Positions 18,809 through 27,801 are shown, counted from the stretch's first letter. The stretch is DNA of 64,000 nt from Rhodophyticola porphyridii (GCF_003688285.1 NZ_RCNT01000001.1:1-64000); one strand, 5' to 3'. Numbers and translations are program-made. Notes: generated by a model from the letters alone, not told the origin.

Positions 18809-19384
18809 TCAGAGGTTGCGCACGCCACCCAGAACCATGTCGGTCACCAGATCGCCATAGGCCTCGCGGCTGATCCCCTTGCCCGGCCGATGCCACATGT
18901 AAAACCAGTTGAGCATCCCGAACACGGTCATGGTGACGGCGCGCAGCTCCCCGGAAACGCCGATCGCGGCGATGACGTCACTCATCCGGGTGACAAGGCG
19001 CCGTTGCAGCTCGATCAGCGGTGCTTTCATGTCGGTGGGCAGGGTATCCAATGCGTCGATCTGGAGTTTGTGTTCTGCGTCCGCGTCCCGGTAATTGGTC
19101 AGAATAGCGTGGATCAGAGCGCGCAACTGGGCCTCGGGCGCGCCGGTGTCGGGCACCGTGTCGACGGCATTCACCAGCGCGCCCAGATGGCCTTCCAGAA
19201 TGTCGAAAAGCAGCGCCTCCTTGCTGTCGTAGTAGTGGTAGATCAGCGCCTTGGACACACCGCAGGCACTTGCCACCGACGCCATGGAGGCCCGGTCATA
19301 CCCGTGTTCGGCAAAATGTTTCGCCGCGCCCTTGCGCAGGGCGGCGCGCTTTTCCGCGTGATCCCGGGCCAGTCCGCGCGGCAT
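18809..19384 (-). CDS. paaR: TetR-family regulator, likely phenylacetate repressor PaaR
   Basis: 191-aa TetR-type regulator. The N-terminal helix-turn-helix is MASVASACGVSKALIYHYYDSKEALL, preceded by HFAEHGYDRAS. The C-terminal ligand domain ends FYMWHRPGKGISREAYGDLV. It starts 4 bases after the stop of paaK, so it belongs to the paaI-paaK operon. TetR regulators called PaaR repress phenylacetate genes in other bacteria in response to phenylacetyl-CoA. Its likely target is the palindrome in the paaI/paaZ intergenic region (21169-21180). The name rests on context. Confidence 0.8.
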   Translation of the reverse strand: MPRGLARDHAEKRAALRKGAAKHFAEHGYDRASMASVASACGVSKALIYHYYDSKEALLFDILEGHLGALVNAVDTVPDTGAPEAQLRALIHAILTNYRDADAEHKLQIDALDTLPTDMKAPLIELQRRLVTRMSDVIAAIGVSGELRAVTMTVFGMLNWFYMWHRPGKGISREAYGDLVTDMVLGGVRNL

Positions 19385-19388
19385 CGCG

Positions 19389-20699
19389 CTAGGCCTTCGG
19401 CCGGTTGTCGATGATGCGCACGGCCTTGCCCTGGCTGCGCGCCACGCCGCCGGACCCATGGGCGGTGATCGCAACCGTCACGCCGACACGCTCCTTGATC
19501 CGCCGTTTCAGGGTCTCCGCGGCCTTTTCGAGCGCTTCCGAGCCCATCGGTCCCTCCGCCGCTTCCACATGGACGCGCATTTCGTCCATCCGGCCCTCGC
19601 GGCTCAGCTCAATCTGGAAATGCGGCGCAAGCCCGGCCACCTCCATCAACTGCTCCTCGATCTGGGTGGGAAAGATATTGACGCCGCGCAGGATGATCAT
19701 GTCGTCGGAGCGACCGGTGATCTTCTCCATCCGGCGCATGGTTCGCGCGGTGCCGGGCAGAAGCCGGGTCAGATCGCGGGTGCGGTACCGGATGATCGGA
19801 AACGCCTCCTTGGTCAGCGAGGTGAAGACGAGTTCGCCCTGCTCACCATCTGCGACCGGCACCCCAGTTTCCGGATTGATCACCTCGGGGTAGAAGTGAT
19901 CCTCCCAGATATGCAGCCCATCCTTGGTCTCGACGCATTCATTGGCGACGCCGGGGCCCATCACCTCGGACAGACCGTAGATATCCACCGCATGCATATC
20001 GAAGGCCTGTTCGATCTCCTCGCGCATTGCATTGGTCCAGGGTTCGGCTCCGAATATTCCTACCTTCAGCGGGCTTTTGCGCGGGTCCAGCCCCTGCTCT
20101 CGATAGGCGTCGAGAATGGACAGCGCATAGGAGGGCGTGACCATGATGGTGGAGGCGCCAAAATCCTCGATCAGCTTGACCTGCCGCGGTGTCATTCCGC
20201 CCGAGACGGGAACAACCGTACAGCCCAGTTTCTCCGCCCCGTAATGGGCGCCAAGCCCGCCGGTGAAAAGCCCGTAACCATAGGAGATATGGACCACATC
20301 GCCCGGTCGGGTGCCGCTCGCCCGCATCGAGCGGGCGACGCAACTGGCCCATGTGTCGATGTCCCGCGCGGTGTAGCCGACAACGGTGGGCTGCCCGGTG
20401 GTTCCCGAAGATGCATGGACCCGCGCCACCTGCTCCCGCGGCACGGCGAACATCCCGAACGGGTAATTGTCCCGCAGATCCTGTTTCACGGTGAAGGGAA
20501 ACTTCGCCAGATCCGACAGGGATTTCAGATCGTCGGGATGTATGCCCGCCTTGTCGAAACTTGTCCTGTAGAAGGGCACATTGGCATAGGCATGGGCCAG
20601 CGACCATTTCATCCGCTTGAGTTGCAGCGCCGCAATCTCATCCCGGCTGGCGATCTCGATCGGATCCAGATCCTCCCGCTTCGGCGTCAGGTCCAACAT
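19389..20699 (-). CDS. paaK: Phenylacetate-CoA ligase
   Basis: 436-aa AMP-forming ligase that activates phenylacetate to phenylacetyl-CoA, the first step of the pathway. The P-loop-like AMP motif is SSGTTGQPTVVGYT. DIYGLSEVMGPGVANEC and the C-terminal GRSDDMIILRGVNIFP are also typical of PaaK. The start ATG shares one base with the paaI stop (TGATG), so translation is coupled. A longer frame upstream overlaps paaI and is not needed. Other enzymes of the pathway are encoded divergently (paaZ) and beyond (paaABCDE). Confidence 0.95.
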   Translation of the reverse strand: MLDLTPKREDLDPIEIASRDEIAALQLKRMKWSLAHAYANVPFYRTSFDKAGIHPDDLKSLSDLAKFPFTVKQDLRDNYPFGMFAVPREQVARVHASSGTTGQPTVVGYTARDIDTWASCVARSMRASGTRPGDVVHISYGYGLFTGGLGAHYGAEKLGCTVVPVSGGMTPRQVKLIEDFGASTIMVTPSYALSILDAYREQGLDPRKSPLKVGIFGAEPWTNAMREEIEQAFDMHAVDIYGLSEVMGPGVANECVETKDGLHIWEDHFYPEVINPETGVPVADGEQGELVFTSLTKEAFPIIRYRTRDLTRLLPGTARTMRRMEKITGRSDDMIILRGVNIFPTQIEEQLMEVAGLAPHFQIELSREGRMDEMRVHVEAAEGPMGSEALEKAAETLKRRIKERVGVTVAITAHGSGGVARSQGKAVRIIDNRPKA

Positions 20700-21130
20700 C
20701 AGGCCTCCTCCTTGAAATGGGTGCCGCTGATCGTGCGCGACGCACCGCGAAACAGCGCCACCTGTCGCCCGTCTCCACCGGTCACGACCACATCCGTGAT
20801 GCCGTTCCGCCCCTGACGGGAGATCTCCCGCGCCTCGGCGGTCAGGGTCTCTCCGGGCTGGCCGGGGCTCAGGTAGCTTATGGTGTTGTGCTGCGCGACG
20901 GCGATCTGGTTGTGGCTGTTGCAGGCAAAGGCAAAGGCGCTGTCGGCCAGGCTGAAAATCACGCCGCCATGACAGATCCGGTGGCCGTTCAGATGCTCTC
21001 CACGTACAGTGCAGGTCATCCGCGCATAGCCGGGCGCGACCTCGACCAGATTTATGCCGACCCATTTCGATGCGGCATCGCCCGCCCACATCGCTTCGGC
21101 GCTTCGCCGCGCGCGTTCTTCCGGTGTCAT
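20699..21130 (-). CDS. paaI: Hydroxyphenylacetyl-CoA thioesterase PaaI
   Basis: 143-aa hotdog-fold thioesterase. In the phenylacetate pathway it releases CoA from stalled hydroxylated ring intermediates and prevents CoA depletion. The family core NGHRICHGGVIFSLADSAFAFACNS contains the HGG-x-D catalytic region. The first gene of the leftward operon paaI-paaK-paaR, it begins 38 bases from the putative TetR-type operator that also serves paaZ. Confidence 0.93.
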   Translation of the reverse strand: MTPEERARRSAEAMWAGDAASKWVGINLVEVAPGYARMTCTVRGEHLNGHRICHGGVIFSLADSAFAFACNSHNQIAVAQHNTISYLSPGQPGETLTAEAREISRQGRNGITDVVVTGGDGRQVALFRGASRTISGTHFKEEA

Positions 21131-21168
21131 CGCCGTCCTCCCGTTCGCAAGCAGCTTGACGCAAACCC

Positions 21169-21180
21169 GACCAATCGGTC
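21169..21180. promoter_or_regulatory. Candidate PaaR (TetR-type) operator between paaI and paaZ
   Basis: GACCAATCGGTC has GACC/GGTC inverted half-sites separated by four bases, typical of TetR-family operators. It lies 38 bases from the paaI start and 25 bases from the paaZ start. This lies in the only 75-base intergenic stretch shared by the two divergent operons. The link to the TetR gene downstream of paaK is inferred. Confidence 0.6.
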
Positions 21181-21205
21181 AAGACTGTTCGACAAGGGAG
21201 GACAG

Positions 21206-23236
21206 ATGATGATCGAGCTTCAAAGCTTCGCGGCCGGTAAATGGGTCGCCCCTGACGGCAACGCGCGACAGATGTTCAGCGCCGTCACCGGCGAGATGAT
21301 CGCGCGCGGAGGCGCCGCTCTGGATACGGATGCGATGATCCGGTATGCCGTGGAGGTTGGCGGGCCGGCCCTTCGCGCGATGGATTTCCATGCGCGGGCC
21401 CGCATGCTGAAGGCTCTGGCCCAGCATATCGACAGCCGCAAGGAGGAGCTTTACGCCCTCAACCCGCTGACCGGGGCCACCCGCGCGGACGGCTGGATCG
21501 ATATCGATGGCGGCATCGGTACGATGTTCGTCTACGCCTCCAAGGGCCGCCGTGAGATGCCGGAGGGTCACGTCTATATCGAGGGCGAGACCGAGCAGCT
21601 TTCCCGAAACGGAACCTTCCTTGGCCAGCACGTGGCGGTCCCGCTGCGCGGTGTCGCGGTGCATATCAACGCCTTCAACTTCCCGATCTGGGGCATGCTG
21701 GAAAAACTCGCGCCCGCGCTTCTGGCAGGTGTGCCCTGCATCGTGAAACCCGCGACGGCGACCAGTTATCTGACCGAAGCCTGCGTGCGGGTCATGCTGA
21801 GTTCCGGCTTTCTGCCCGACGGGGCACTGCAATTGATCATTGGCGGGACGGGCGATCTGCTGGACCGTCTGGGCCCGCAGGACGTGGTCAGTTTCACGGG
21901 GTCTGCGGATACCGCGCTGATGCTGCGGTCGAACCCCCATCTGCTGAAACGGGGTACACGGTTCATTGCCGAACAGGACAGTCTCAACTGCTCCGTTCTG
22001 GGTCCCGATGTCACACCGGACGCGCCCGAATTCGATCTCTTCATCAAGGAGGCCGCGCGCGAGATAACCACGAAGGCGGGTCAGAAATGCACCGCGATCC
22101 GGCGGATCATCGTGCCGCAGGCGCAGTTTGACGCGGTGGCCGATGCGCTGTCGGCGCGGCTGTCGGGCACCCGAATCGGCGACCCCGCCCTTGAATCCAC
22201 GCGGATGGGTGCGCTGGCCGGTGCCAGCCAGAAGCAGGATGTGATCACAAATCTGCGCCGTATCGCCGAAGAGGCCGAGCGGATCTGCGGCGACCCGGAT
22301 CTGATGCAGGTGGACGGGGCCGATGCGGGGGCAGGGGCATTCCTGCCACCGACCCTGTACCGCTGTTCAGACCCTGATTCAGCACGGAATGTGCATGAGA
22401 TCGAAGCTTTCGGCCCGGTCTCCACTGTGATGCCCTATCGCGATCTCGATCATGCCTGCGACCTTGCAAATCGCGGCGGCGGATCGCTTGTGGCCTCTGT
22501 GATCACACATGATCCGCAGGTCGCCCGGGAGGTCGTGCTTCGATCCGGTGCCTGGCATGGCCGGATCTATATCAACGATCGCGACAGCATGGGGGAGGCG
22601 ACTGGCCATGGCTCCCCCCTGCCGCACATGATCCATGGCGGCCCCGGTCGCGCGGGCGGCGGCGAAGAGCTGGGCGGGATCCGCGGCGTTCTGCATTACA
22701 TGCAACGTGTCGCCGTTCAGGGCTCCCCCGACATGCTGACCTCCGTGACCGGCCAATGGGTACCGGGCAGCGGCGAGAAAAAGGCACCCGCGCATCCCTT
22801 CCAGCTGACCTTCGACGAGATCGAGGTCGGCCATACGATCAACACGGCGCAGCGGCAGGTCAGCCTTGAGGATATCGAGCATTTCGCGGCCTTCACCGGG
22901 GATACGTTCTACGCCCATATGGACGAGGCAGCCGCCGCCGCGAACCCGTTCTTCCCAGGCCGCGTGGCCCATGGCTATCTGCTGCTGAGCTTTGCGGCCG
23001 GGCTGTTCGTCCAGCCTGACCCGGGCCCGGTTCTGGCCAACACGGGGCTCAACAGCCTCAGCTTTCAGAAACCTGTCAGCCCCGGGGACAGCCTTTGGGT
23101 CCGGCTGACCGCCAGGCGCAAGACCCGGCGCACCGACACTTATGGGGAGGTCCGCTGGCATGCGACGCTATACAATCAAGACGACGAGCAGACCGCCGCA
23201 TATGAGCTTTTGACGATGGTGAGCTATTCCCGCTAA
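21206..23236 (+). CDS. paaZ: Bifunctional PaaZ: oxepin-CoA hydrolase / semialdehyde dehydrogenase
   Basis: 676-aa fusion enzyme that opens the oxepin-CoA ring and oxidises the resulting aldehyde with NADP. The N-terminal aldehyde dehydrogenase (about 1-525) keeps general base E256 and nucleophile C295 (GQKCTAI), the same numbers as I recall for E. coli PaaZ. The C-terminal MaoC-like hydratase has D566 and H571 (GDTFYAHMD) plus [16 protein letters not shown] lies just upstream; either ATG 21206 or ATG 21209 is the start, the second having the better spacing. It heads the rightward operon with the PaaX-type gene 9 bases after it. Confidence 0.96.
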   Translation: MMIELQSFAAGKWVAPDGNARQMFSAVTGEMIARGGAALDTDAMIRYAVEVGGPALRAMDFHARARMLKALAQHIDSRKEELYALNPLTGATRADGWIDIDGGIGTMFVYASKGRREMPEGHVYIEGETEQLSRNGTFLGQHVAVPLRGVAVHINAFNFPIWGMLEKLAPALLAGVPCIVKPATATSYLTEACVRVMLSSGFLPDGALQLIIGGTGDLLDRLGPQDVVSFTGSADTALMLRSNPHLLKRGTRFIAEQDSLNCSVLGPDVTPDAPEFDLFIKEAAREITTKAGQKCTAIRRIIVPQAQFDAVADALSARLSGTRIGDPALESTRMGALAGASQKQDVITNLRRIAEEAERICGDPDLMQVDGADAGAGAFLPPTLYRCSDPDSARNVHEIEAFGPVSTVMPYRDLDHACDLANRGGGSLVASVITHDPQVAREVVLRSGAWHGRIYINDRDSMGEATGHGSPLPHMIHGGPGRAGGGEELGGIRGVLHYMQRVAVQGSPDMLTSVTGQWVPGSGEKKAPAHPFQLTFDEIEVGHTINTAQRQVSLEDIEHFAAFTGDTFYAHMDEAAAAANPFFPGRVAHGYLLLSFAAGLFVQPDPGPVLANTGLNSLSFQKPVSPGDSLWVRLTARRKTRRTDTYGEVRWHATLYNQDDEQTAAYELLTMVSYSR

Positions 23237-23245
23237 ACCCGCGGG

Positions 23246-24052
23246 ATGACCGATTTGCTGCGACCTCTTCTTGACGAATACCTGCACGATCAGGGCCGTC
23301 TGCGTGTCTGGTCGCTGATCGTGACCATTCTGGGCGACACCGTCGAGACCCGGCAGGAAACGATTTCGACCACACGGCTGGGCGTGCTGCTGGATCGACT
23401 GGGTGTTGGTCAGCCGGCGCAGAAAACCGCGTTGTCGCGTCTGGTGAAAGACGGCTGGGCGGAACGGAGCAAGGAAGGCCGGAACACGTTTTACGGCTTC
23501 ACCGCCAAGGGGCGCGATGCCTTTGTTCCGGCCTCCCGGCTTGTCTACGCCGCGGCCCGGACGGAGGAGCCGGTTCATTGGCTGATGGCGGTGTCCGACG
23601 ATCCGCGCGGGCTGCCGGTGGCGCCCGGTGTCGGGCTCTGGCCGGTGGATTTCGCGCCGCGGGATCGCGGCTTTTCCGTTGCGGGACGGATCGAATCGCT
23701 GCCTGATGAGATCAGGGCGGTCTCCCCCGAACATCAGGCGGAAACGGACACGCTGACGGCGCTTTTGCGGTACCTTGATGTCACATTCGCGCCGGATACG
23801 GGCCTTGACGCGCTGGCCGCGCGCACGGTGCTGGTCCATCGCTGGCGGCGCTATGTCCTGCGCTATCCCGAGGTGCCCGCCCGACTGGCGCCGGAGGGCT
23901 GGGCCGGGTTGAAATTGCGGGAGAATATCGGGGCGGCCTACTGGTCGCTGACCGGTCCGGCGGAAGAGTGGCTGCAGGCTGCGGGCCCGGGGTTCCGAAG
24001 GCTCAAAACACCGGGCCCGATGTACTGGGAGCGCTTCGGCTTTCGAAAATAG
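23246..24052 (+). CDS. paaX: PaaX-family transcriptional regulator
   Basis: 268-aa regulator resembling PaaX, the GntR-like winged-helix repressor that responds to phenylacetyl-CoA in E. coli. The N-terminal wHTH region is [46 protein letters not shown] central domain and a C-terminal conserved block follow. It starts 9 bases after the paaZ stop with no obvious ribosome site, suggesting coupling to paaZ. Its stop codon lies inside a perfect 17-bp inverted repeat placed just before paaA, an obvious candidate for its own operator. The cluster thus encodes two regulators, TetR and PaaX types. Confidence 0.9.
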   Translation: MTDLLRPLLDEYLHDQGRLRVWSLIVTILGDTVETRQETISTTRLGVLLDRLGVGQPAQKTALSRLVKDGWAERSKEGRNTFYGFTAKGRDAFVPASRLVYAAARTEEPVHWLMAVSDDPRGLPVAPGVGLWPVDFAPRDRGFSVAGRIESLPDEIRAVSPEHQAETDTLTALLRYLDVTFAPDTGLDALAARTVLVHRWRRYVLRYPEVPARLAPEGWAGLKLRENIGAAYWSLTGPAEEWLQAAGPGFRRLKTPGPMYWERFGFRK

Positions 24053-24093
24053 GTTACAAAAAAACGTTGATTCGCATTTTTTTGTAACCTATT
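24048..24093. promoter_or_regulatory. Perfect 17-bp inverted repeat before paaA (operator and/or terminator)
   Basis: The left arm AATAGGTTACAAAAAAA (24048-24064) and its exact complement TTTTTTTGTAACCTATT (24077-24093) flank a 12-base spacer. The left arm contains the stop codon of the PaaX-type gene (TAG, 24050-24052). The right arm ends 36 bases before the paaA GTG. A TTGATT (24067-24072) in the spacer could serve as a -35 element with a poor -10 (TATTTG, 24090-24095), 17 bases apart, so a protein bound here would block it. The A/T-rich arms with seven T also resemble a bidirectional terminator. Confidence 0.7.
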
Positions 24094-24128
24094 TGTGCAA
24101 CACACCCTGCATCTGGGAGGAGAGGCTT

Positions 24129-25112
24129 GTGTATTCTCAAGGTCTGATCGGTGCCGACAGCACCACCGAAGAAACGCCGGAATTCCTGGCGCGATTCCAG
24201 GCGCGCATCGACGCGGAAGAAAAGATCGAGCCGAATGATGCGATGCCCGAGGGATACAGGCGGACCCTGGTTCGCCAGATCGGACAGCACGCCCATTCCG
24301 AGATCGTGGGGATGCTGCCGGAGGGCAACTGGATCACCCGCGCGCCGTCGCTGAAGCGCAAGGCCGCACTTCTGGCCAAGGTCCAGGACGAGGGCGGTCA
24401 TGGCTTGTATCTCTATGCCGCCGCCGAGACGCTGGGGGTCAGCCGCGAGGAGATGACCGAAGAGCTGCATGCGGGCAAGGCCAAGTATTCCAGCATCTTC
24501 AATTATCCCACGCTGAGCTGGGCCGATATCGGCACGATCGGCTGGCTTGTGGACGGCGCGGCGATCATGAATCAGATCCCGCTCTGCCGGTGTTCCTTCG
24601 GGCCCTATGCCCGCGCGATGATCCGGGTCTGCAAGGAGGAATCCTTTCACCAGCGGCAGGGCTACGAGATCGTCATGACGCTTGCGCGCGGCACACCCGC
24701 GCAGCGCGAGATGGCTCAGGATGCGCTGAACCGCTGGTGGTGGCCCTCGCTGATGATGTTCGGCCCCCATGATGCGGATAGCGAGCATTCCGACCAGTCG
24801 ATGGCCTGGAAGATCAAGCGGTTCTCCAATGACGAGCTGCGCCAGAAATTCATCGACGCCACGGTGCCGCAAGCGGAGTTTCTGGGTTTGTCCGTGCCGG
24901 ATGAAGATCTGAAATGGAATGAAGAAAAGAACGGGTACGATCACGGAGAGATCGACTGGTCGGAGTTCTGGCGCGTGGTCAAGGGCGGCGGTCAGATGAA
25001 TGTGGACCGGATCCGCGACCGCAAGGCCGCCTGGGACAACGGCGCCTGGGTGCGGGAGGCCGCGCGGGCCCATGCCGCGAAACGGGCCACGCGGAAACAG
25101 GCCGCCGAGTGA
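24129..25112 (+). CDS. paaA: Phenylacetyl-CoA 1,2-epoxidase catalytic subunit PaaA
   Basis: 327-aa diiron catalytic subunit of the PaaABC(D)E multicomponent epoxidase, which adds one oxygen atom across the ring of phenylacetyl-CoA. The ferritin-like helices carry iron-ligand motifs including [14 protein letters not shown] and [10 protein letters not shown], all recognisable PaaA sequence. The start is the GTG at 24129 (reads [19 protein letters not shown]), which sits just after GGGAGGAGAGG; an upstream in-frame ATG at 24093 falls in the palindrome and was not used. It is the first gene of paaABCDE. Confidence 0.96.
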   Translation: MYSQGLIGADSTTEETPEFLARFQARIDAEEKIEPNDAMPEGYRRTLVRQIGQHAHSEIVGMLPEGNWITRAPSLKRKAALLAKVQDEGGHGLYLYAAAETLGVSREEMTEELHAGKAKYSSIFNYPTLSWADIGTIGWLVDGAAIMNQIPLCRCSFGPYARAMIRVCKEESFHQRQGYEIVMTLARGTPAQREMAQDALNRWWWPSLMMFGPHDADSEHSDQSMAWKIKRFSNDELRQKFIDATVPQAEFLGLSVPDEDLKWNEEKNGYDHGEIDWSEFWRVVKGGGQMNVDRIRDRKAAWDNGAWVREAARAHAAKRATRKQAAE

Positions 25113-25120
25113 ATCGAGAA

Positions 25121-25180
25121 GGGCGGGAACGAGGGGCGCTGCCCCCGCTCTCGCCGCCATATTTCTGAACCAAGGATGGA
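25121..25180. repeat. REP-like palindromic intergenic element between paaA and paaB
   Basis: GGCGGGAACGAGGGGCGC and its near-exact complement form an imperfect 34-base hairpin (25122-25155) with a few G-T or mismatched positions. It is followed by CATATTTCTGAACCAAGG. The pattern, a GGGGCGCTGCCCCC core followed by ATATTT...CCAAG, resembles a family of short intergenic repeats I remember from Rhodobacteraceae genomes. Its tail (AAGGATGGAG) supplies the ribosome-binding region of paaB. No second copy was noticed in this window. Confidence 0.5.
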
Positions 25181-25187
25181 GTGGGCG

Positions 25188-25472
25188 ATGACCGAGGCGA
25201 CGCCGTTATGGGAAGTGTTCATCCGGCCCCGGAACGGGTTGGCGCATAAGCATTGCGGATCCCTGCATGCCGCGGACGAGGTGTTGGCGCTGAACGCTGC
25301 ACGCGATGTCTACACGCGGCGGGGCGAGGGTGTGAGCATCTGGGTGGTGCCATCCGCCGCGATCACCGCCAGCGATCCCGATCAGGCGGCGGAGAATTTC
25401 GAGCCGACGGCGGACAAGATCTATCGCCACCCGACCTTCTACGAGATCCCCGAAGATGTGGGGCATATGTGA
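25188..25472 (+). CDS. paaB: Phenylacetyl-CoA 1,2-epoxidase subunit PaaB
   Basis: 94-aa accessory subunit of the phenylacetyl-CoA epoxidase, thought to help the PaaAC complex dimerise. The sequence is typical PaaB: WEVFIRPRNGLAHKHCGSLHA, then NAARDVYTRRGEGVSIWVV and a C-terminal KIYRHPTFYEIPE. The start at 25188 lies 8 bases after a GGAG; a start 12 bases upstream is also open but less typical. It overlaps paaC by one base (TGATG). Confidence 0.95.
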   Translation: MTEATPLWEVFIRPRNGLAHKHCGSLHAADEVLALNAARDVYTRRGEGVSIWVVPSAAITASDPDQAAENFEPTADKIYRHPTFYEIPEDVGHM

Positions 25473-26218
25473 TGGCCCGGCTTGAGGCTGTTCTGGAACT
25501 GGCCGACGACCATCTGATTCTGGGGCATCGGATCTCGGAATGGTGCGGCCATGCGCCCATGCTGGAGGAGGATCTTGCGCTGCCGAACATGGCGCTGGAT
25601 CTGATCGGCACGGCGCGGGTGCTCTATGACCATGCTGCGAAACTGGAAGGCAAGGGCCGGTCGGAAGACGATCTGGCGATGCTGCGGGTGGAGCGGGAGT
25701 ATCGCAACTGTCTGCTGGTGGAGCGGCCCAATGGCGATTTCGCGCAGACAATGTTGCGGCAGCTCTATTTCGCGGCATTCATGGAGCCGTTCTGGAAGGC
25801 CGCTCTGGGATCCTCCGATGAGATCATCCGCGGCGTTGCCGGCAAGGCCGTGAAGGAGATGGCCTATCATATCCGGCACGCGGGCGAATGGGTGATCCGA
25901 TTGGGCGACGGGACGGAAGAGAGCGCGCGGCGGATGCAGGGTGCCGTCACGGAGTTGCATCGGTTCACCGGCGAGTTGTTTGAAAGCAGCCCGGCCGCGG
26001 CCGCCTGCGAAGCGGAGGGCGTTTTGCCGGTCCGGGCGGACATGCGCGGGGACTGGGATCGGGTGATCGGCATGGTCTTTGGCGAGGCGCTGCTGGAGCA
26101 GCCCGACATTCCTTTCCCGCAGACCGGTGGCCGCGCGGGTATTCACGGGGAGCAACTGGGCCATCTGCTGGCCGAGATGCAGTATCTTCAGCGGGCCTAT
26201 CCGGGGGCCGAATGGTAG
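25472..26218 (+). CDS. paaC: Phenylacetyl-CoA 1,2-epoxidase structural subunit PaaC
   Basis: 248-aa ferritin-like subunit that pairs with PaaA but does not hold an active diiron site. Typical segments are DDHLILGHRISEWCGHAPMLEEDLAL and KEMAYHIRHAGEWVIRLGDGTEES. Its ATG begins on the last base of the paaB stop (TGATG). The stop of paaC lies 7 bases inside paaD, so all four genes are translationally coupled. Confidence 0.95.
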   Translation: MARLEAVLELADDHLILGHRISEWCGHAPMLEEDLALPNMALDLIGTARVLYDHAAKLEGKGRSEDDLAMLRVEREYRNCLLVERPNGDFAQTMLRQLYFAAFMEPFWKAALGSSDEIIRGVAGKAVKEMAYHIRHAGEWVIRLGDGTEESARRMQGAVTELHRFTGELFESSPAAAACEAEGVLPVRADMRGDWDRVIGMVFGEALLEQPDIPFPQTGGRAGIHGEQLGHLLAEMQYLQRAYPGAEW

Positions 26219-26700
26219 CGGTTCTGGACCAGAAACGCGCCTGGGCCGCCGCCGCCGCCGTGCCGGACCCGGAAGTGCCCTGCGTGACCGTCGAGGATCT
26301 GGGAATCCTGCGCCGGGTGGAGCTGGTGGACGGGGTTGCGGTGGCGCAGGTGACCCCGACCTACTCCGGCTGCCCCGCGACCATGGCCATCGAGATGGCG
26401 ATCGAAGTGGCGCTTCGCGAGGCCGGGTTCGACGTGCGGATCGAGCGGGTTCTGTCGCCGCCATGGACCACGGACTGGATCACCGAAGCCGGGCGCGAGA
26501 AATTGCGCGCCTACGGGATCGCGCCGCCGGTGGAGACTGCGGGCTCGGTCCGGGCGCTGTTTGGCGACGTGGCGGTGGCGTGCCCGCGCTGCGGCTCTGG
26601 AGATACAGAGAAGATCAGCGAGTTCGGATCGACCGCCTGCAAGGCGCAGTATCGGTGCCGGGCCTGCGCCGAACCGTTCGACTATTTCAAATGCATCTGA
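26212..26700 (+). CDS. paaD: PaaD, Fe-S assembly-type subunit of the phenylacetyl-CoA epoxidase cluster
   Basis: 162-aa protein with an N-terminal MIP18/DUF59-type domain (VPDPEVPCVTVEDLGILRRV, YSGCPATMAIE) and a C-terminal zinc-ribbon-like region (CPRCGS ... YRCRACAEPFDYFKC). PaaD is needed for in vivo activity of the epoxidase, probably for maturation of iron-sulfur or diiron centres. ATG 26212 overlaps the end of paaC by 7 bases; GTG 26215 would work as well. Confidence 0.93.
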   Translation: MVAVLDQKRAWAAAAAVPDPEVPCVTVEDLGILRRVELVDGVAVAQVTPTYSGCPATMAIEMAIEVALREAGFDVRIERVLSPPWTTDWITEAGREKLRAYGIAPPVETAGSVRALFGDVAVACPRCGSGDTEKISEFGSTACKAQYRCRACAEPFDYFKCI

Positions 26701-26710
26701 GGATTGCCTG

Positions 26711-27760
26711 ATGTTTCATGAGCTGAAAGTGGCCGACCGGCGGGCCGAGACCGAGGATGCGGTGGCGATTTCCTTCGAGGTGCCGGACGAGATCGCGGGC
26801 CTTTTCGCCTATCGGCCCGGGCAGTATCTGACCCTGCGGGCGAAGGTCGACGGGCAGGATCTGCGGCGCAGCTATTCCATTGCCTCCCTGCCCGGCGAGC
26901 GCCTGACCGTGGGCGTGAAAAAGGTCGAAGGCGGGGCGTTTTCAACCTTTGCGCAAGGGCTGGCGCCCGGCGACCGGGTTCAGGTCATGCCGCCGGAGGG
27001 ACGCTTTACCGATCCGGGCTGCGACCGGCTGGTTCTGATCGCGGCGGGCTCCGGCATCACGCCGATGGTGTCGATTGCGGGCGCGGCGCTGGCACGCGGT
27101 GCCGAGGTGACGCTGGTCTATGGCAACCGCCGGGCCGATACGATCGTGTTCCGCGAGACGTTGGAGGCGCTGAAGGATCGCTATCTCGGGCGCTTCACCC
27201 TGATCCATGTGCTGAGCCGCGAGCCGCAGGATGTGGCGCTTCTCTCGGGCCGGGTCGATGGCGAGAAGATCACCCGGCTGGCCCGGTCCGGCGCGGTGGA
27301 TCTGGCCGGTGCCGATGGCGTGTTCCTGTGCGGCCCGGGCGAGATGATCGACGCGGTGGAGGCGGCGGTGCTGGCCCTTGGCGTCGCGCCGGAGCGCATT
27401 CACCACGAACGCTTCTTCATGGCGGGCGAGGTCCCGCGCCTGCCGAAATCGGCGGAGGCCGAAGCGGTGGCGGCGGGCGGCGTCGAGGTCGAGGTGCTGC
27501 TTGACGGCGCGCGGCGTCGGTTCACCTATGCGGCCGGCGACGATACGGTCATCGCGGCGGCGGAACGGGCGGGGCTGGAACTGCCCTATTCCTGCCGGGG
27601 CGGCATGTGCTGCACCTGCCGCTGCAAGGTGGAGGAGGGCAGCGCCGAGATGGCGGTGAATTACTCGCTGGAACCCTGGGAACTTGAGGCGGGGTTCACG
27701 CTGGCCTGCCAGTCCAGGCCCACCAGCAAGAAACTGGTGCTGGATTTCGACGCGGCATAA
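26711..27760 (+). CDS. paaE: Phenylacetyl-CoA epoxidase reductase subunit PaaE
   Basis: 349-aa NADPH-dependent reductase that passes electrons to PaaA. FAD-binding motif RRSYSIAS (about 54-61), an NAD-binding core with AGSGITPMVSIAG, then a C-terminal plant-type 2Fe-2S ferredoxin domain with the motif YSCRGGMCCTC and a later LACQSRP cysteine. It starts 10 bases after the paaD stop and is the last recognised paa gene. Confidence 0.96.
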   Translation: MFHELKVADRRAETEDAVAISFEVPDEIAGLFAYRPGQYLTLRAKVDGQDLRRSYSIASLPGERLTVGVKKVEGGAFSTFAQGLAPGDRVQVMPPEGRFTDPGCDRLVLIAAGSGITPMVSIAGAALARGAEVTLVYGNRRADTIVFRETLEALKDRYLGRFTLIHVLSREPQDVALLSGRVDGEKITRLARSGAVDLAGADGVFLCGPGEMIDAVEAAVLALGVAPERIHHERFFMAGEVPRLPKSAEAEAVAAGGVEVEVLLDGARRRFTYAAGDDTVIAAAERAGLELPYSCRGGMCCTCRCKVEEGSAEMAVNYSLEPWELEAGFTLACQSRPTSKKLVLDFDAA

Positions 27761-27801
27761 ACCGGCTGTTCACGGCCGCGTTTTGCGCTAAAGACCGGCC
27801 C

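Noticed and set aside
16940-19414. 824-codon plus-strand frame crossing queG, the FzlA-like gene, mtgA and paaR
   Set aside because: Antisense to four confident minus-strand genes; no domain content.
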